Below are positions 11,998 through 24,682 of a stretch of DNA of 64,000 nt, piece after piece. Position 1 is the first letter of the stretch. Each line of letters starts with the position of its first letter. The position numbers were made by a program, and so were the translations under genes. The notes below the pieces were generated by a model. That model was not told the DNA's origin, made no database searches, and saw only the letters and a program-made list of their open reading frames with translations. Source of the stretch: Crotophaga sulcirostris (taxonomy: Eukaryota > Chordata > Aves > Cuculiformes > Crotophagidae); contig VYZB01000271.1 in NCBI GenBank assembly GCA_013397455.1, positions 744,582 to 808,581 of the forward strand, written 5' to 3'.

Positions 11998-13864
11998 CTG
12001 CAAGAAACACACAGAAATAAGATGTTTTTCTGCCCTTTTTTAGGGGTAGGATTAGGAAAGCCCTTGTCGGAGCCTTTCAACAGGCCATGTGCTATGGGGA
12101 AAATTACTTCACTCTGCTTTTATAAATGACGGGTTTCTAAGTGACACAGAGCATCATAGTGCCAGGTAAAAAAATAATCCAAGATAAGTCTGCTTCGGTG
12201 GTTTCCATTAATAGCAGAGAGGATGTAGAACTCCATTTTCTTCCTCCTCTCCCTTTTTATTTCCTTAGGGATTTTAAAGAGTGTAACATCCAGTCCCAGA
12301 ACCCACCAGCTCTGCCAGCAGGGTTCTTTGCTGGTTCAAGAGCTTGATGCAAGAGCTTGATCATGCAGAGCAAACCCCTGTCTCGCCCACGTGAGCAAGA
12401 GTAGTTCTCCATTTGAAATACAAGCAATTTCTGTGTAATTTATATTTCATTGCCTCTGGTAATTTTATGCTCGATGCGATTTGATTTCCCTATCTTCATC
12501 TGGTCAGCATTGGAAGGACAGTGCTGAATTCTCTTTTATGGCTTTAGTTGTGATACGCTCAGCCTTCTGTGACAGTGAGATATGTTCCTACTTGGCAGGG
12601 CATGGGTTCTTCAGTGGGAATTTTGGTCCTTTAATCTTTCTGTTCTGCTCAAGTAGACTCTCACGGGGCTACACAGAGGCTTGCTTCTCCTTGGGCTAGA
12701 TAGGACAGTCCTGAGAGCAGTACAGCCAAACACAGGTCATGGCATTTTGGGAAGTTACCAAAAATGCTGACAACATCCAGCATGTCTAATGGTGAGTCCC
12801 TCACAGCTGCATGCTGGACCGAGAAAAAAAGCTTGCCTAAGACTCCAAAACACTGTTTCCCTTTATTCCAGGCCCCTCTTAACTGTTTCCAGTTGGGTTA
12901 TAGGCTTATTGTTTTCAACAGGAGAGAGCCTCTCTATTTGCAGATTTCAGTGGAAAAGGCGGGGATACAAATGCTGACAAACTAGGTGCACAGTTTGTCT
13001 CTATGTGCCTTATTTGCTTCTTCGGATCACTGCGGATCTCAAATCTCAGTAGCAGCACTGGGTTTACCCAGTTCGTATTCAGAGTTCTCTGCTATTCCAA
13101 GTTCCTGTGTGTAAGGGTTGTAGACAGGACATTTTAGTGGCATTGGGTACTGGTCATATGAATTTTCATTTGTTTAAAATGAGCAAAGAACTGGTTCTTT
13201 TATTTTACTTCTCTATCAATCACTGCTTTCAGTGTTAAGTGACTGTTTCATCTTTGTCTTCAACCCCGTGGAACCAGAGAAGCTGTAAGAGTGGCCACTG
13301 TTGTCTCTATTGAGAGCTATTTTTTCAAGGGTCTTAGAGCTTGATAAGATCATAGGGGGTGAAATGGTCATGAATATACTCAATTTTCCATTATACAACA
13401 ACAAGTAGATACACTGAATTACAAATATGTGGAATAAATAGTCTCTTGGCTTTGCATTAAGCATGATATTAATTTGCTTTTATGTTTTTTAAATGTTTGT
13501 GTTCCGCCTTTGTTGTAATGCATGTTGGAAATCATGCAGGATCATATCAAAGAAACCCAATTAGCAAGGGTATAAAAAAGAGAAAAGGAAGGATTAAGTT
13601 CTTACAGGAATCATAATAGTATCTACAGTTACACCAGAGAGAGAAAAAATGAGAGTTGTAGCCCCTGTCTCCTTGAGTTCAGAGCACTGCTTCATTTCCA
13701 GCTGGGATCAGAAAGCTTTTCTTCCCCAGCTTGGTATATGGAGTGCACAGGGCACACTGGCCTTGTTTTATCATCTTTTGCAGCATTCACAGCCTCTGGC
13801 TGGAGAAAGGCCATCAGCATGGACCACTGACCCCGTCTGTTTCAAGATTTCTCTAGTTCCTCAC
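11998..13864 (-). other. PSTPIP1 intron 5 (1.9 kb)
   Basis: This intron lies between exons 6 and 5. No CR1, exon or RNA gene was recognised. Confidence 0.7.
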
Positions 13865-13971
13865 CTTTTTTCTCTGTTCCTTCTGTCTTTCTCGGAACTC
13901 CTCGATTCCTTTCAGTTCATCCTTCAGCATTAGTGCCAGCTGGATATGAGAGTTCCCAACACTTTCGATTT
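13865..13971 (-). CDS. PSTPIP1: PSTPIP1 coding exon 5 (residues 82-117, F-BAR)
   Basis: This exon encodes the segment containing [10 protein letters not shown] and [13 protein letters not shown], both hallmark PSTPIP1 F-BAR helix sequences. It is 107 nt long, with two bases completing Gln82, and ends AAAAAG|GTGAGG. The basic Arg/Lys-rich end contributes to the positively charged membrane-binding face in F-BAR proteins (family knowledge). Confidence 0.95.
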
Positions 13972-14963
13972 CTAAAGAAAATCAGAATTCATATAGTCAG
14001 TGGAAGGTATTTAAAGTCACATTTTTCAGGAGCTGTTTCTGGGAGGTGGCTGCTGTATGACTTGGCAAGAACAGGACAGCCTTGAAAAAAGCCTCCCTGT
14101 TTTTCTGCATGCACTGACATTGCCAACGGTTCACACAACGTGAACAGATCTTATTGCAGGTCCTCTCAGTGCCTGCATTATGCAGGGGCAAGGCTCCTCG
14201 CTGCAGACCACCCCTCTTCCTGCTGGGGCGGGAGGTCAGGTGTTGTGGGGCAGAAGGAGGGAAGGAGCTCTGGGGCTGCTTTCCCTCTGCCACACTGCTG
14301 GGTTGGCATTGCTCTTGGGAGTTGCTTGCCGATTGTGTCCAGGCTTGCACAGGTGTCATTAAATGAAGTTGCAAGCTGAGAATTTCCAAGGGCCAGCAAA
14401 GAGGACTGAATTTCAGAGCACCGGGCTGATGCCGTTTGAAGTGGCTGGTAACGTCTCAGCATCTGTTGGCTTTGATGCTTCTGAAATGGAACCACACATT
14501 TTCCAGAAATGTTCGGCTCCCCCACCTAGGCTCTAAAAATCCCTTAATTCACCAGCTGCTTTTCAGAGGGGTGTTTTGATCTAAACAGCAGGTGCCAGCA
14601 GCCAGGTACACTGACCTGCTGGCTCTGACGGTGCTGCATTCGCTGTGTGTGAGAGGTTTGCGTTCAGCCTTGGGCACAGTTAGAAAGCAGCTGCTTTGAT
14701 GTCTGTGGCTTGCCAAAGACAGAACAGAGCTGATATATTGTGACTTGATCCAGATAAAACTAACTTGAGGAACAAGCCATTTTCTTTGCAACCGAAGAGT
14801 GGATGGAGTGCCCAACCTTGGAGGACTTCCAGTGCGTGTTCTTTCCCTCCACTCCACAGTACAGACTGGGATAGAAAAGTTGCAAATAGAGGGGCAAAGA
14901 GAATGAAAGGCGCTGGGGCGATGAGCCCATTGTCAGGTCAGAAAGGAAGATGGAAGTACTTAC
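13972..14963 (-). other. PSTPIP1 intron 4 (992 bp)
   Basis: This intron lies between exon 5 and microexon 4. A moderately GC-rich stretch at about 14160-14300 produces several overlapping open frames on both strands. None resembles a known protein, and they look like composition artefacts. Confidence 0.7.
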
Positions 14964-14998
14964 GTTGTTTGAGCCTCTCAAACGCTGCCTTCAGCGTG
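14964..14998 (-). CDS. PSTPIP1: PSTPIP1 coding exon 4, 35-nt microexon (residues 70-82)
   Basis: This very short exon encodes TLKAAFERLKQ between split Asn and Gln codons. The acceptor is TGCCCCACAG and the donor is CAAC|GTAAGT. It would be missed by an ORF search, but it is required to keep exons 3 and 5 in frame. It matches the human segment around SLRASFDSLKQ. It sits about 12.1 kb from exon 3. Confidence 0.93.
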
Positions 14999-17681
14999 CT
15001 GTGGGGCAGAAACAAGGGCACCTTATTAGTACAGGCTTCTAAGGACAGATCGTGAAGGTAGAGGAAAACACTCTCCCTCAGAAACTCAGATCCACGTAGA
15101 AATAAAACTCTTTAATTGTCTTGTAATAAAAGTTGACCATGCTAACAAGCACGATAGCTTCAATCTGTTCCCATCAGGAAATGCAATGAAATGCTCCATG
15201 AAGCAAGGAATTGCACTATTCCTTATGTGCACCCTCTTTTTTATCCCCCTGTATTTGTGACTGTGAACATTAACAGCCGTTTCCCTGTTCTTGCACCTTG
15301 CCAATGGATACGAGTCAACCGAGAAAAGCAGACTGTCGAGGGGAGGTGGGTTTTGGAGCACCAGTCTGAAGGGCAGAGGGAAAGCAGCTCCACCCTCTCT
15401 GTTGAATGCAGCACCAGCAAATTTTTGCTCCTCGGTCACCCTTGAAACCAGTGCAGCTCTGCTATGCAGCATCCTCCAGACTGTGCTTTCTGAGCACCCC
15501 CGTGTGGCACAGCTTGCTCTGCTTCAGCACTCACGAATGATGCAGAGAGCTACAGAGGCTTCCAAACCCTAGTGCTCCCAAGGGTTTTTGAAAGCCCAAA
15601 AGCACAACGTAAATAAATCAGGCTGTGAAATCGGGCCTCGGTACTGATGGAGCATGGAGGTGAGCAAAAAGAGATGTTATGCTACTCGTCCTGATGGACT
15701 TATACATCCAAGTGGTCCTACAAGGCAGAGCTGCAGATTGGCATGAGGGAGTAACAATAAATGGCCTGATGTCCTGGTTTTGGCAAGTCAGAGTCCATCT
15801 TAGGAAAGCAGCAGGGACACAAGGAGGTCTGTGAAAGGTGTTTTCAACTCAGACATTTCCTCCAGCTCCCAGTTTGCAGACTGACAGGGAATTTGTATAT
15901 GCAGGAGCCAGGGCTGCGGTGTGACTGGGAGGGTTTTCAGATTTAGAAATCATCTCTTCAGGACCCCAGAATACCGTGTTCCCTGAAGGAGACAGTTCTG
16001 GGATCTCTATGGATCCCTGGTCTACCCCAGGGAAGTGCCCAGGGGAAAAGCCTGGTAATGAAGACCCCAAAATCTCCGTGGCTGACGCCTGGCTACCAGG
16101 AGAGCCCAGAGGGGATGCACATCACTTCCCAGCCGTGTACAGCTGCAGATGGGTAGGGAAATCCTGGTCCTCATGGGCCATCTTAGGAGCCTTTAGAGAT
16201 ACCTGAAGGATCCTAATTGCCCTATGTTAATTCAGGCTGGACATCTGTTTCCTGAGCAAAGCTTGGTCTCCTAGTAGCAAGGCTGCCTTGCCAGGCATAA
16301 GAAAAATGCCCAGGTGGGGGGGAAGGCTGGGCATGTCCTCAGCGATAACGGCCTTGCAATCCACTTGCAAATCTGAATTTGTAGGAAGATAAAGAGAAGA
16401 CTTTCAGCCAGAAAAGATGAGTATTAAACTGACTGTTCAATTCTTTTAGCTTTCAACTAGATTTGTTGTCATGGATCTCCTAAGATAAGTCAGGGAAAAC
16501 ATGCTAAATTGAGTGTTGTTCAGTATTGTCCTAATAAAACTTAAACATTTTGAAGGTTCATTTTACAAAGAATGAGGCTGGTGTGAAATTTTGATGGAAA
16601 GTAGACTTTCACAACACAAAGGAAGCAAACAGTATTCTTTCCAGTGAAGTTAATTAAAGGCTTGAAATAAAAAGATAAGACAGCAGAGAGAGCTTTTGTC
16701 ATCTAAAAGCTCTAATGGATTATTTTGAAAAATTAAATATAGAGAAGGAATAAAATTTTCTTTTTTTAGTGTTGATTTTCCAATAGGAGGTGGGAAATAT
16801 GCTAACAATGTCATGTCTCAAATAGCTAAATACTGGAATTTAAAAAGCAGAGGACCCTTGCAAACTGCGCGTACTGTTTACATGCTGGGTTGATCTCTTG
16901 TTCCCAGATATTTTTTTCCTTTGCTGCTGGTGATTCAGGTTATGGAAAGACAGGCAAAATTGCTGTAGTGAATACTGAAAAATAGCACTTTCTCAGTACA
17001 TCTCAAGGACAAAAGCACTTTGCTGTTGGTATGATTTCTAGGCATTTGAGCTACCAGGGCAGTTTGTGACCGTAAGCCACACATGAGGTTTGTCTGCTTT
17101 TTGCTGGCTCTCGGTAAAGGCGAGTGTGTCTCCTGGTGTAATGATGCGTCTGGCTACGAGCTGGAGAGGCTCATTTGCCCCCTGCCTGGTCTCTAATGGC
17201 CATTTCAGAAAGCTCTGGCCTTTTCCTCCCTCTATGACAGATTTGTTCAGCCAGTTCCCGAGCCGCTGCCTGGGGCAAGGTCCATAAGTAGGTTGGAAAA
17301 GACGGCAGCCATTTCCTTCCTTATTTTTATAATTTTCTAAAATCAGTGAATCAGATCTCTCATCCTTATGGGGCCTAAAGGAGTAGCAATGATGTCAGTG
17401 TTCCAAGCTATGTGTGGGAGAGAATAAAGAAGTGAAGTTCTGACCCACAGATCCATCCAGTATTCCTCTATGTCTTCTGGGCTGTGGGGCTGCACAGGCT
17501 GCAGCAGCAGAGCTGTAGATCAGCTCCTCGTTCCTGCCAGATGCTCTGGTTATATTGGTGAAGTGTATCCTGTCTGTGCTTTGGGGAAGCAACTGGTGTA
17601 GCAGACATACAAGGGAGTTTTAATTTTGTCTGTGGTGTTTTGGTATGTACAGCATCTATTGCCTCTGGGTGTGACCTCCTA

Positions 17682-18063
17682 ATAGAATCATAGAAACATG
17701 GAATGGTGTGGGTTGGAAGGGACCTCAAAGCCCATCTAGTTCCAACACCCTGCCATGGGCAGGAACACCTCCCACTGGGTGAGTGGGCTCAAAAACCTCG
17801 TCCAACCTGGCCTTGAACACCTCCAGGGATGGGGCAGCCACCACTGCTCTGGGCAACCTGGGCCAGGGCCTCCCCACCCTCACAGGAAAACATTTATTCC
17901 TAAGATCTCATCTCAATCTCCCCTCTTTCAGCTCAAAACTGTTCCCCCTCATCCTATCCCTGCCCTCCTTGATTCAAGAGTCCCTCCCCAGCTCTCCTAT
18001 AGCCCCTCTTTAGGTACTAGAAGGCTGCTCTAAGGTCTCTCTGAAGCCTCCTTTTCTCAATGG
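17682..18063 (-). mobile_element. CR1 LINE 3' fragment
   Basis: The copy starts with the reverse complement of the CR1 tail (ATAGAATCATAG). The 3' UTR block GGTTGGAAGGGACCTC and the ORF2 C-terminal region follow, in reverse orientation. It is heavily 5'-truncated and sits in the same orientation as PSTPIP1, in intron 3. It belongs to the same broad subfamily as the copy at 50380-50708, sharing the GGGATGGGGCAGCCACCACT block. Confidence 0.93.
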
Positions 18064-18594
18064 GGTTGATAAGGGCTTTATTCTGAAACATTCAAAGTGA
18101 GGATGTCTCTCTCATGTACACTTTATGAATGTTTTCTCCTCTCAGGACATTATGGTGTTTAGCATTGTGGGAGTAATTGATTTTGTTTATTTGTTCATTA
18201 GTTCTGTGGCCAAATTAGAAAACCCAGGGTTGAAAATAATTAAAGCAAAACTGAAAATTTATGATTTGCCTCCTTTCTTTTAAATTTTTGTTTAATTGCT
18301 CACTTTTGACATTCCCATGTGACTCCTGGAAGGCTGTGACCTTGCTCCAGCTATGGACAGAGCTCCAGCCTTCCCTTTGGGCATCCCTCTGTGGAGCCTC
18401 CTGCAGACGGCTCACTGAGAACAGGGTTGGACACAAATCTGCTCTGCATGGTAAGCGGCTCCCCGTTGGACATTTAAAGATCAGATTTGTCAAAATGAAT
18501 TTCCAGTGGAAACAGGAATGCCTTTGAATCCGGACTAACGGGGGCCAGTTCAGCCTGTGCAACAGCCGCTCGGCAGCAACTCCTGGTGGGTTTT

Positions 18595-18606
18595 GCCATC
18601 TAGTGG
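18595..18606 (-). promoter_or_regulatory. Candidate CTCF-binding core
   Basis: The minus strand reads CCACTAGATGGC, a full match to the CTCF core CCASYAGRKGGC. It is flanked by unique intron 3 sequence, not by a recognisable repeat. CTCF use in birds is established, but binding at this site is inference. Confidence 0.5.
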
Positions 18607-21600
18607 CTACAATATTCTTATCGTTCTCTGGGATGCTCACCCCGGCTGCTGCCTGCGTTTGCTGTGGTCTCCTGCTACACGAGTACAGCGGAATTGAGCT
18701 GCCCTTGTGAAACATAGCCCTTTCAGTGCCTGTTTTTTCAAGCGGAGGGGGAGAAGGAGAATAGCAGAGCTTTTAGAGGAACAAGGGAAGCGAGGGAAGA
18801 AGCTCATTGTGGTAAAGCTCCCCGTTGTTTGGTATTTTTGCTCTGCAGATTGCAAAATACTTTCCAAAGGGAACTTATATGAATTAACCCAGCACACCGA
18901 AGCTGGAAAGGCAACCGTACCTCTCTGGGGCACTGACCAATAGTCCCTCTGGCTCTCCTCTAACTGGATAAACGTTTATAAGGTTGCATTTTTTGAGAGC
19001 TTGGACTGATTTTTATCCCAGTAGAACCTGTCCTCTGCTCTTAAGGCAGAAAATGCATCCTCTGTTTGCACGTTTGTTTGTTTGGCACCTGCCCACCATT
19101 GCAGTGCAGGCATGAATAGAAGCGGGGAACCACTGCGTCTGATCATAACTCCACTTTACTCGCTCACTGTGCAAAATTACCTTATAGCTGACTGGAGCAG
19201 CGTGGGATGAGAGCACTTCAAAGCAAACTTGTCCTAGCTGCTCTCTGCCTTTCCTTTCTCTCTGTTCATTTTTGGACGCTGTCTTAGCTACAGAGCTGGG
19301 CTGTTGCTGGAGAGCAGCCTGCACTGGGCTGTCCTGCGTGACACCGGAACAACAAGCAAATGTATTATAGATAGGGCTCTGCTACTTTCTGCTTCACAGT
19401 CACCAAAAGCTGAGTTTTATGGTACCAGAGATGCAATTAGCAGAGCTCTATCAGTGGCAGTGCTTAGGTCACAGTTATACTCACTGCATACACCGTTTTC
19501 TTTTCTTGGGGTTGGTTTTTTTTTTTTCAACTGTAGGCTTGATGGTTTGGGCATTTTTTTGAGTACTTTTCCTTTAGAGAGTGGTTTAACCGAGTAATTC
19601 AGAGAGTCCCTTTACGTCTTGTACACAGGAAGGTAAAACAGGCTCTTCTAACCGGAAAACCACAGCTCTTTTTAAATTGTCTTTCTTTTCTACCTTCGCT
19701 TGGTGAATAATGAGATAACCCCACCTTCCTTTCTGGTAGATTTCCATTTTAACATTAATATGATTGTCAATGTTGTGGTCTTACTGTAATTTTTAAAAAT
19801 ATTCTTTCTGAAATCAAGAGAGATATCTGTCAGATGGACTCTGCAGACCACTTTCCAGCAGCCCTGTTTACCCTCTGCCTCCAGTAACTTAGATCCCGAT
19901 GACATGGTTATGAGACCAAGGCAGTGCCAGTCTCCTCTGAGGCCACGGTTAACATCTGTCTTTCCTCCTGCCATGCAGGGAGACCCAGGATAGTTTTACA
20001 CACACTTCTTACTTTTAAGCCCAGTGGTGGTACAAGGCATAGGCAAACGAGTTGAGAAGCATCTGGGCTCAAAAAAAATTGCACCTGGGACTCTGTCTGT
20101 ATTGCAAAAAAAAATAAAGGGAGGAGGAGAAGGTGTGCTCTTTGAACAGGGAGGTACCTGAGTCACTACCGAGGCATAGGCCAGGCACATAGCAGAGCAT
20201 TTCACATGAGAATCATGCCTAGCATTGCTTAGTGGGGCACATAGTGAAAACACCGAAGAAGTAATTTTGCCAGCATGTTTTCTTCTGAGCTATAAACAGA
20301 AAGGCAAAACCACGCAGTGCAACTGGAAGAACTTCCATGCAGGTCCCAGCTGGGGTGTGATGTCCAAGTCACCTGTGGTGGAGAAAAGGCATGAGCAGCA
20401 CCCTTCCTCAGCCCATGGGAATCCCATTCTCTGCCTGCCTATAAATTAGTGACAGCATGAATAGTCATCTGGGTTATTATGGGAGTGTGCCCTGTGCAGC
20501 AGGCTGGGCTTGGTGTCAAGCTGGGTGTAGCACATCTTTCATGAAAGCAGCAACAAAGGCAGAGGGTTCCTTTAGTGGTGTGGTGTGTCTGCATATGTGT
20601 TTTGCTCCTGGGGCTTGGGTTTTTTCAGATACATGTTTGAAGCAGAAGCAACCTCAAACTGAATGGGAAGGGGCTGTATCATCACTCCCATGGCTGGTTG
20701 CGGGGAGCACGGGCACATCACCCCAGACTTTACTGAGCCAGGGGAGCAAACAAGGTAGCATTTCCATGTAGCTTCTCTTCCCTCTAAATCTGTGCACATA
20801 GACTACAAATTAAACCCTTTGTGACTCCAGAATGATATATACCATTCAAGTCAAAGGACAAAACAATTAAAACAACTTTTGTACCTTTAACATAAGACTA
20901 AATTTTCTCATGTCTCTTAGAAAGAAAGCAGCGCTGCTCAGAAATGCCCATCCTTATCACCAGAGTGCTTAGCTAGGTTGGATTTAACAAGAAGTGAGCA
21001 GAGGTTTAGGTCTTTGAGGGTATGTGCTTAGGTCCATTTTCACAGTCTTGAAAGTTCAAAGTACAAGTGTATACAGTCTGTGCGGATTTGGAACATTTGA
21101 GTGGAGAATAACTAACCATGGAAGGATGTGACCTTCCAGAATGACTTTTAGCTTCAGTTCAAAAATGCCTGCTTTGTGTGAATAATACAGAGGATTCTGT
21201 ATATTATGTGACAGAGGCACTATATTTATACACAGCAAGGAGGAATTGGCATTTCGTTACAGAGGCCCTCGCCTCACACTCACTGAAATGTCCTATTTCA
21301 GGCATTGCAGAGAAGGGCAGAGCAGACACTGGCTTGAAGGAGCTACCCTTTCCTGAGGTCTGAAGGAGGTGGTGGTGGAAAAGAGGGAAGGAAAAAAGTA
21401 GGAAATCATATACATGAGAAGAGACAAGCAGTGCAAATGACAAAAATAGCTGTTGTCAGAGTAGGCAGAATTGAACCGGCTACTGCATGTTTACATCGGT
21501 TGTTTTACGAAAGAACAGAATTCCCAGAGGCCCTATTTCATCTGAAGCAGAGGACGTGTCTGAAAAGTGGGCTCTGTAGTATATTCTGGTTTCATGTTGT

Positions 21601-23136
21601 TCTGCTGAAGAGTTGCCCAAAGCTGCTGCACAGAAATTCCCAATCACTTTGCAGCCTGAAAGGTGCTCCCCCTCAAAGGCAGGAGCTCTGCTGAGAATCA
21701 TCTATAGAGCGTGCGACATCATTACCGTGTGCAACATCATTACTGCATGTGGCACCAGCAAACACGTGCAGACTTGATCTCAGGTTGTAACTCAGCTGAG
21801 AATCCCTGGGTTCTGTGCATCCTCTCCCATGTGTGCAACACAGGATATGGAGAGTACAAAACCATGCAGCAGTTTAAACTTCAGAATATGTGGTTCCCTC
21901 TCCCCCCAGGATATTGGTGTAGCCTGGCTTTTGCTGAGAATACTCAGCTGTAGCATTGTAATAATATTTTTCATAATTTCTTTTAACATTAAAAACTATG
22001 GAATTGTGATTCAGATGGGATTTTTTTTGTGATTAAGAAAGTGGGATAATAGGGCTTTAAAATTCATATAAGGTAGGAATGAAGATGCTTTTAAAATTCT
22101 TTATAGCCCTGGCTTGTGTTAGGTGAGCTCCAGAGTTCCATTTCTGTGCAGCATCCATTATTCCATCCTGACCACTGCGATCTTCACCCCTCGCCTGCTT
22201 CTCATCTACCCTGTCCTCTCCGATATCTGACCCACTCAGACCCACTGGTACACTTCCACTTGACATTCTCTCATGATCCCTCTTCTCCTCCCAGTGCTTT
22301 CACTAAGACTCCCCAGCTACCTGTATTCCCAGGCATAGCCTGCATCTGTCACTGTGCTGGCACAGCCAGGTGATTGGCTTGAAAGAAGCAGCCAGCTTTT
22401 TCTTGGTGTTATTATGGACCTGGGTGTGTTTGTAGGAACCTGCAGAGGCAGTGGGAGTGCAGCTCACCTGTGCAGCCGTACGCTGGGAAACCCCACTGTA
22501 AGAAAGATGATCTGCCTCTGTCATGTGTGTCTGATCTAACACAGCAAGTGTGGTGAGGTGGGCTAAAAATCAACAAAGAAAATGACACTTTTGCACTTGG
22601 CAGGAAAGTATGTTCCTTTACCTTCAGACTCAGTGGATGCTAAAATGTTTCAGGGTTTCAAATAAGAAAAAGACAGAAGAAAGCTCCACTGGGGGCTATT
22701 CCATACAAAGCTGCTGCTGGTGTGGCAGCCCTGAACTAACAATTGCTGAGACTGGAAGATTATTTAGGAGAAATAGCCTCATGTGCTTGCCCTGCTCTTC
22801 TACTCTTCTCTTGGGACCTAGTGTTGAGGACGAAATACTAGGCTGAAGGGATTTTGGTCTAAGTCTGTGCGACCCTTCACTATAGGAAGCAGTTTGTCCC
22901 AGCTGCAGCGCTCGAGGCGAGGGAAGGCAGCCAGAATGTCTAAATTTGCTTGAATCAGGCCAGACTATTGAATGATTGCATCCTTTGGCTGTTCAGCAGC
23001 ACTTACAGAGAACTTTTATTTCTTGAGCTGGAAGCTGGAGCATTTGTTTGCTATGTCCATGGTAACCAGCACCAGCTTCTTTTAGAAACCCCTGTCTTTG
23101 CTTTTTTTAAAAAATAAAAGATAAAAAAAAAAATGA

Positions 23137-23173
23137 TTGCAGCACGTCTGCCTCGTTGCAGCACGTCTGCCTC
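23137..23173. repeat. Two-copy 19-bp tandem duplication
   Basis: The 18-mer TTGCAGCACGTCTGCCTC occurs twice in a row with one base between, right after an A-rich run at 23109-23133. It looks like a recent replication-slippage duplication. Confidence 0.85.
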
Positions 23174-24301
23174 TCTCCTTTTAGGTTCTTTTCACAGCTG
23201 TAGGCTCACTGTGACCATTTCCAATACTGGTTTGAAAAGAACAGCAAGGACCTTGCTGAAGTCAATGCTAAAAACCTGTTTCCTACTAGCTCAGAGGTCA
23301 AAGTGATTCCTCACATTTCTGGTGCTAAGGAGCCTGCTGGCAGAGACACAATGCTGACCTCTTTTCCCAGGCCAGGATGTGACAGTATTGCTGATGCTTG
23401 GTAGTAAAGTGTTCTAGTACAGCCTTGCCTTGTACTGAGCAGTGCCAAGCCCCGAGGGGCCAGTTCTCCATCAGAGGAGCGGGAGGGATGCTGAGGGAGC
23501 ACTGGACAGCGTATGGGATGGAAACCTGATGGCTGCTGTCACCTCAGTGTTTCTCAAAGCTGCAGAGCGCAGTCCAAGAGCTGCTGTTACATCTCAGCGA
23601 GCCTCCCCTACTCTCTTTCCTTTGAGTCAGCAGCATATTTCTTCAACTGTGTCTTTCAGTAGATAAAAAATGGGCAGTTGAATCTATTTATACATTTAGC
23701 TGAGTTCACAAATTTTCTCCAGCTGAAGCGAAAGTTTGGGGGAGAAGGGAAGAGCCTGAAATTTTGAAATTTTTCTTACTTTCATTCAAAACCGGATCTA
23801 AAAGCTTTTAAAATATGGGGGAGGCTTGGAAGAGAATGGTTTTCTACAGTGATGGCCACTGCCTGGTGCACTTGTGCAAGACTTCTCCAGGCTTCTCTTT
23901 GTTTACTCATCATACTTATTCTCTTCGCTTTGTTTCACGCCAATCCTGACTGTGCTGAACTGATGACCAGGCAGTACCTCCCACCACTGCCTAGTTTCTT
24001 CCTTGAGCAGACCTTGTCTCTCCAAGCACAGGAAGCAACTGAGTGGGTGTTATTTTTCTCTACATTTTCTAACCTTTGAGATCAAAAGAGCTGGGCAGCT
24101 TCCAGGGACTGTGTTTCTGCAGCTGGATGGGGCTCTGCACACTGGTACTGGGAGGACATAAGAACATGAGGGCCTGCTGGGCTGCCCATCACAGATAGCG
24201 TTGCTGCCATCTCCAGTCTGGCACATTTGACGTTGGCTGTGATGTGGGTTTGCCACGGACACTTCGCCAACAGGTCCCTACATGGGGTCTGCTGCTCGCT
24301 C

Positions 24302-24682
24302 CACAGTATCACACAGTATCACAAGGTTGGAAGGGACCTCTGAAATCATCAAGTCCAACCTATAAGCCAACACTTAACACCATCCCATCACCTAAACCAT
24401 GGCACTCAGTGCCTCATCCAGTCTTCCCTTAAACACATCAAGGGTCGGCGACTCCACCACCTCCCTGGGCAGCGCATTCCAGTGGCCAATCACCCTTTCA
24501 GTGAAGAACTACTTCCTAACATCAAGTCTAAACCTCCCCTGACGAAGCTTAAGTCCGTGTCCCCTAGTTCTGTCACTGGTCACCTGTGAGAAGAGACCAA
24601 CGCCCGCTTGACTACAACCTCCTTTTAGGTAGTTGTAGAGAGCAATAAGGTCACCTCTGAACCTCCTCTTCTCCAGACTCCA
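24302..24682 (-). mobile_element. CR1 LINE 3' fragment with GTATCACA-type tail
   Basis: This copy begins with two CAGTATCACA units, the reversed 3' tail. The 3' UTR (AAGGTTGGAAGGGACCTCTG) and the ORF2 end in reverse follow. It is very similar to the plus-strand copies at 37041-37463 and 59091-59417, which suggests one relatively young subfamily. It lies in intron 3. Confidence 0.93.

Noticed and set aside
21709..21745. Two imperfect 18-bp units (GTGCGACATCATTACC / GTGCAACATCATTACT)
   Set aside because: Only two copies with several mismatches and no regular array. Not a CRISPR or a meaningful satellite.
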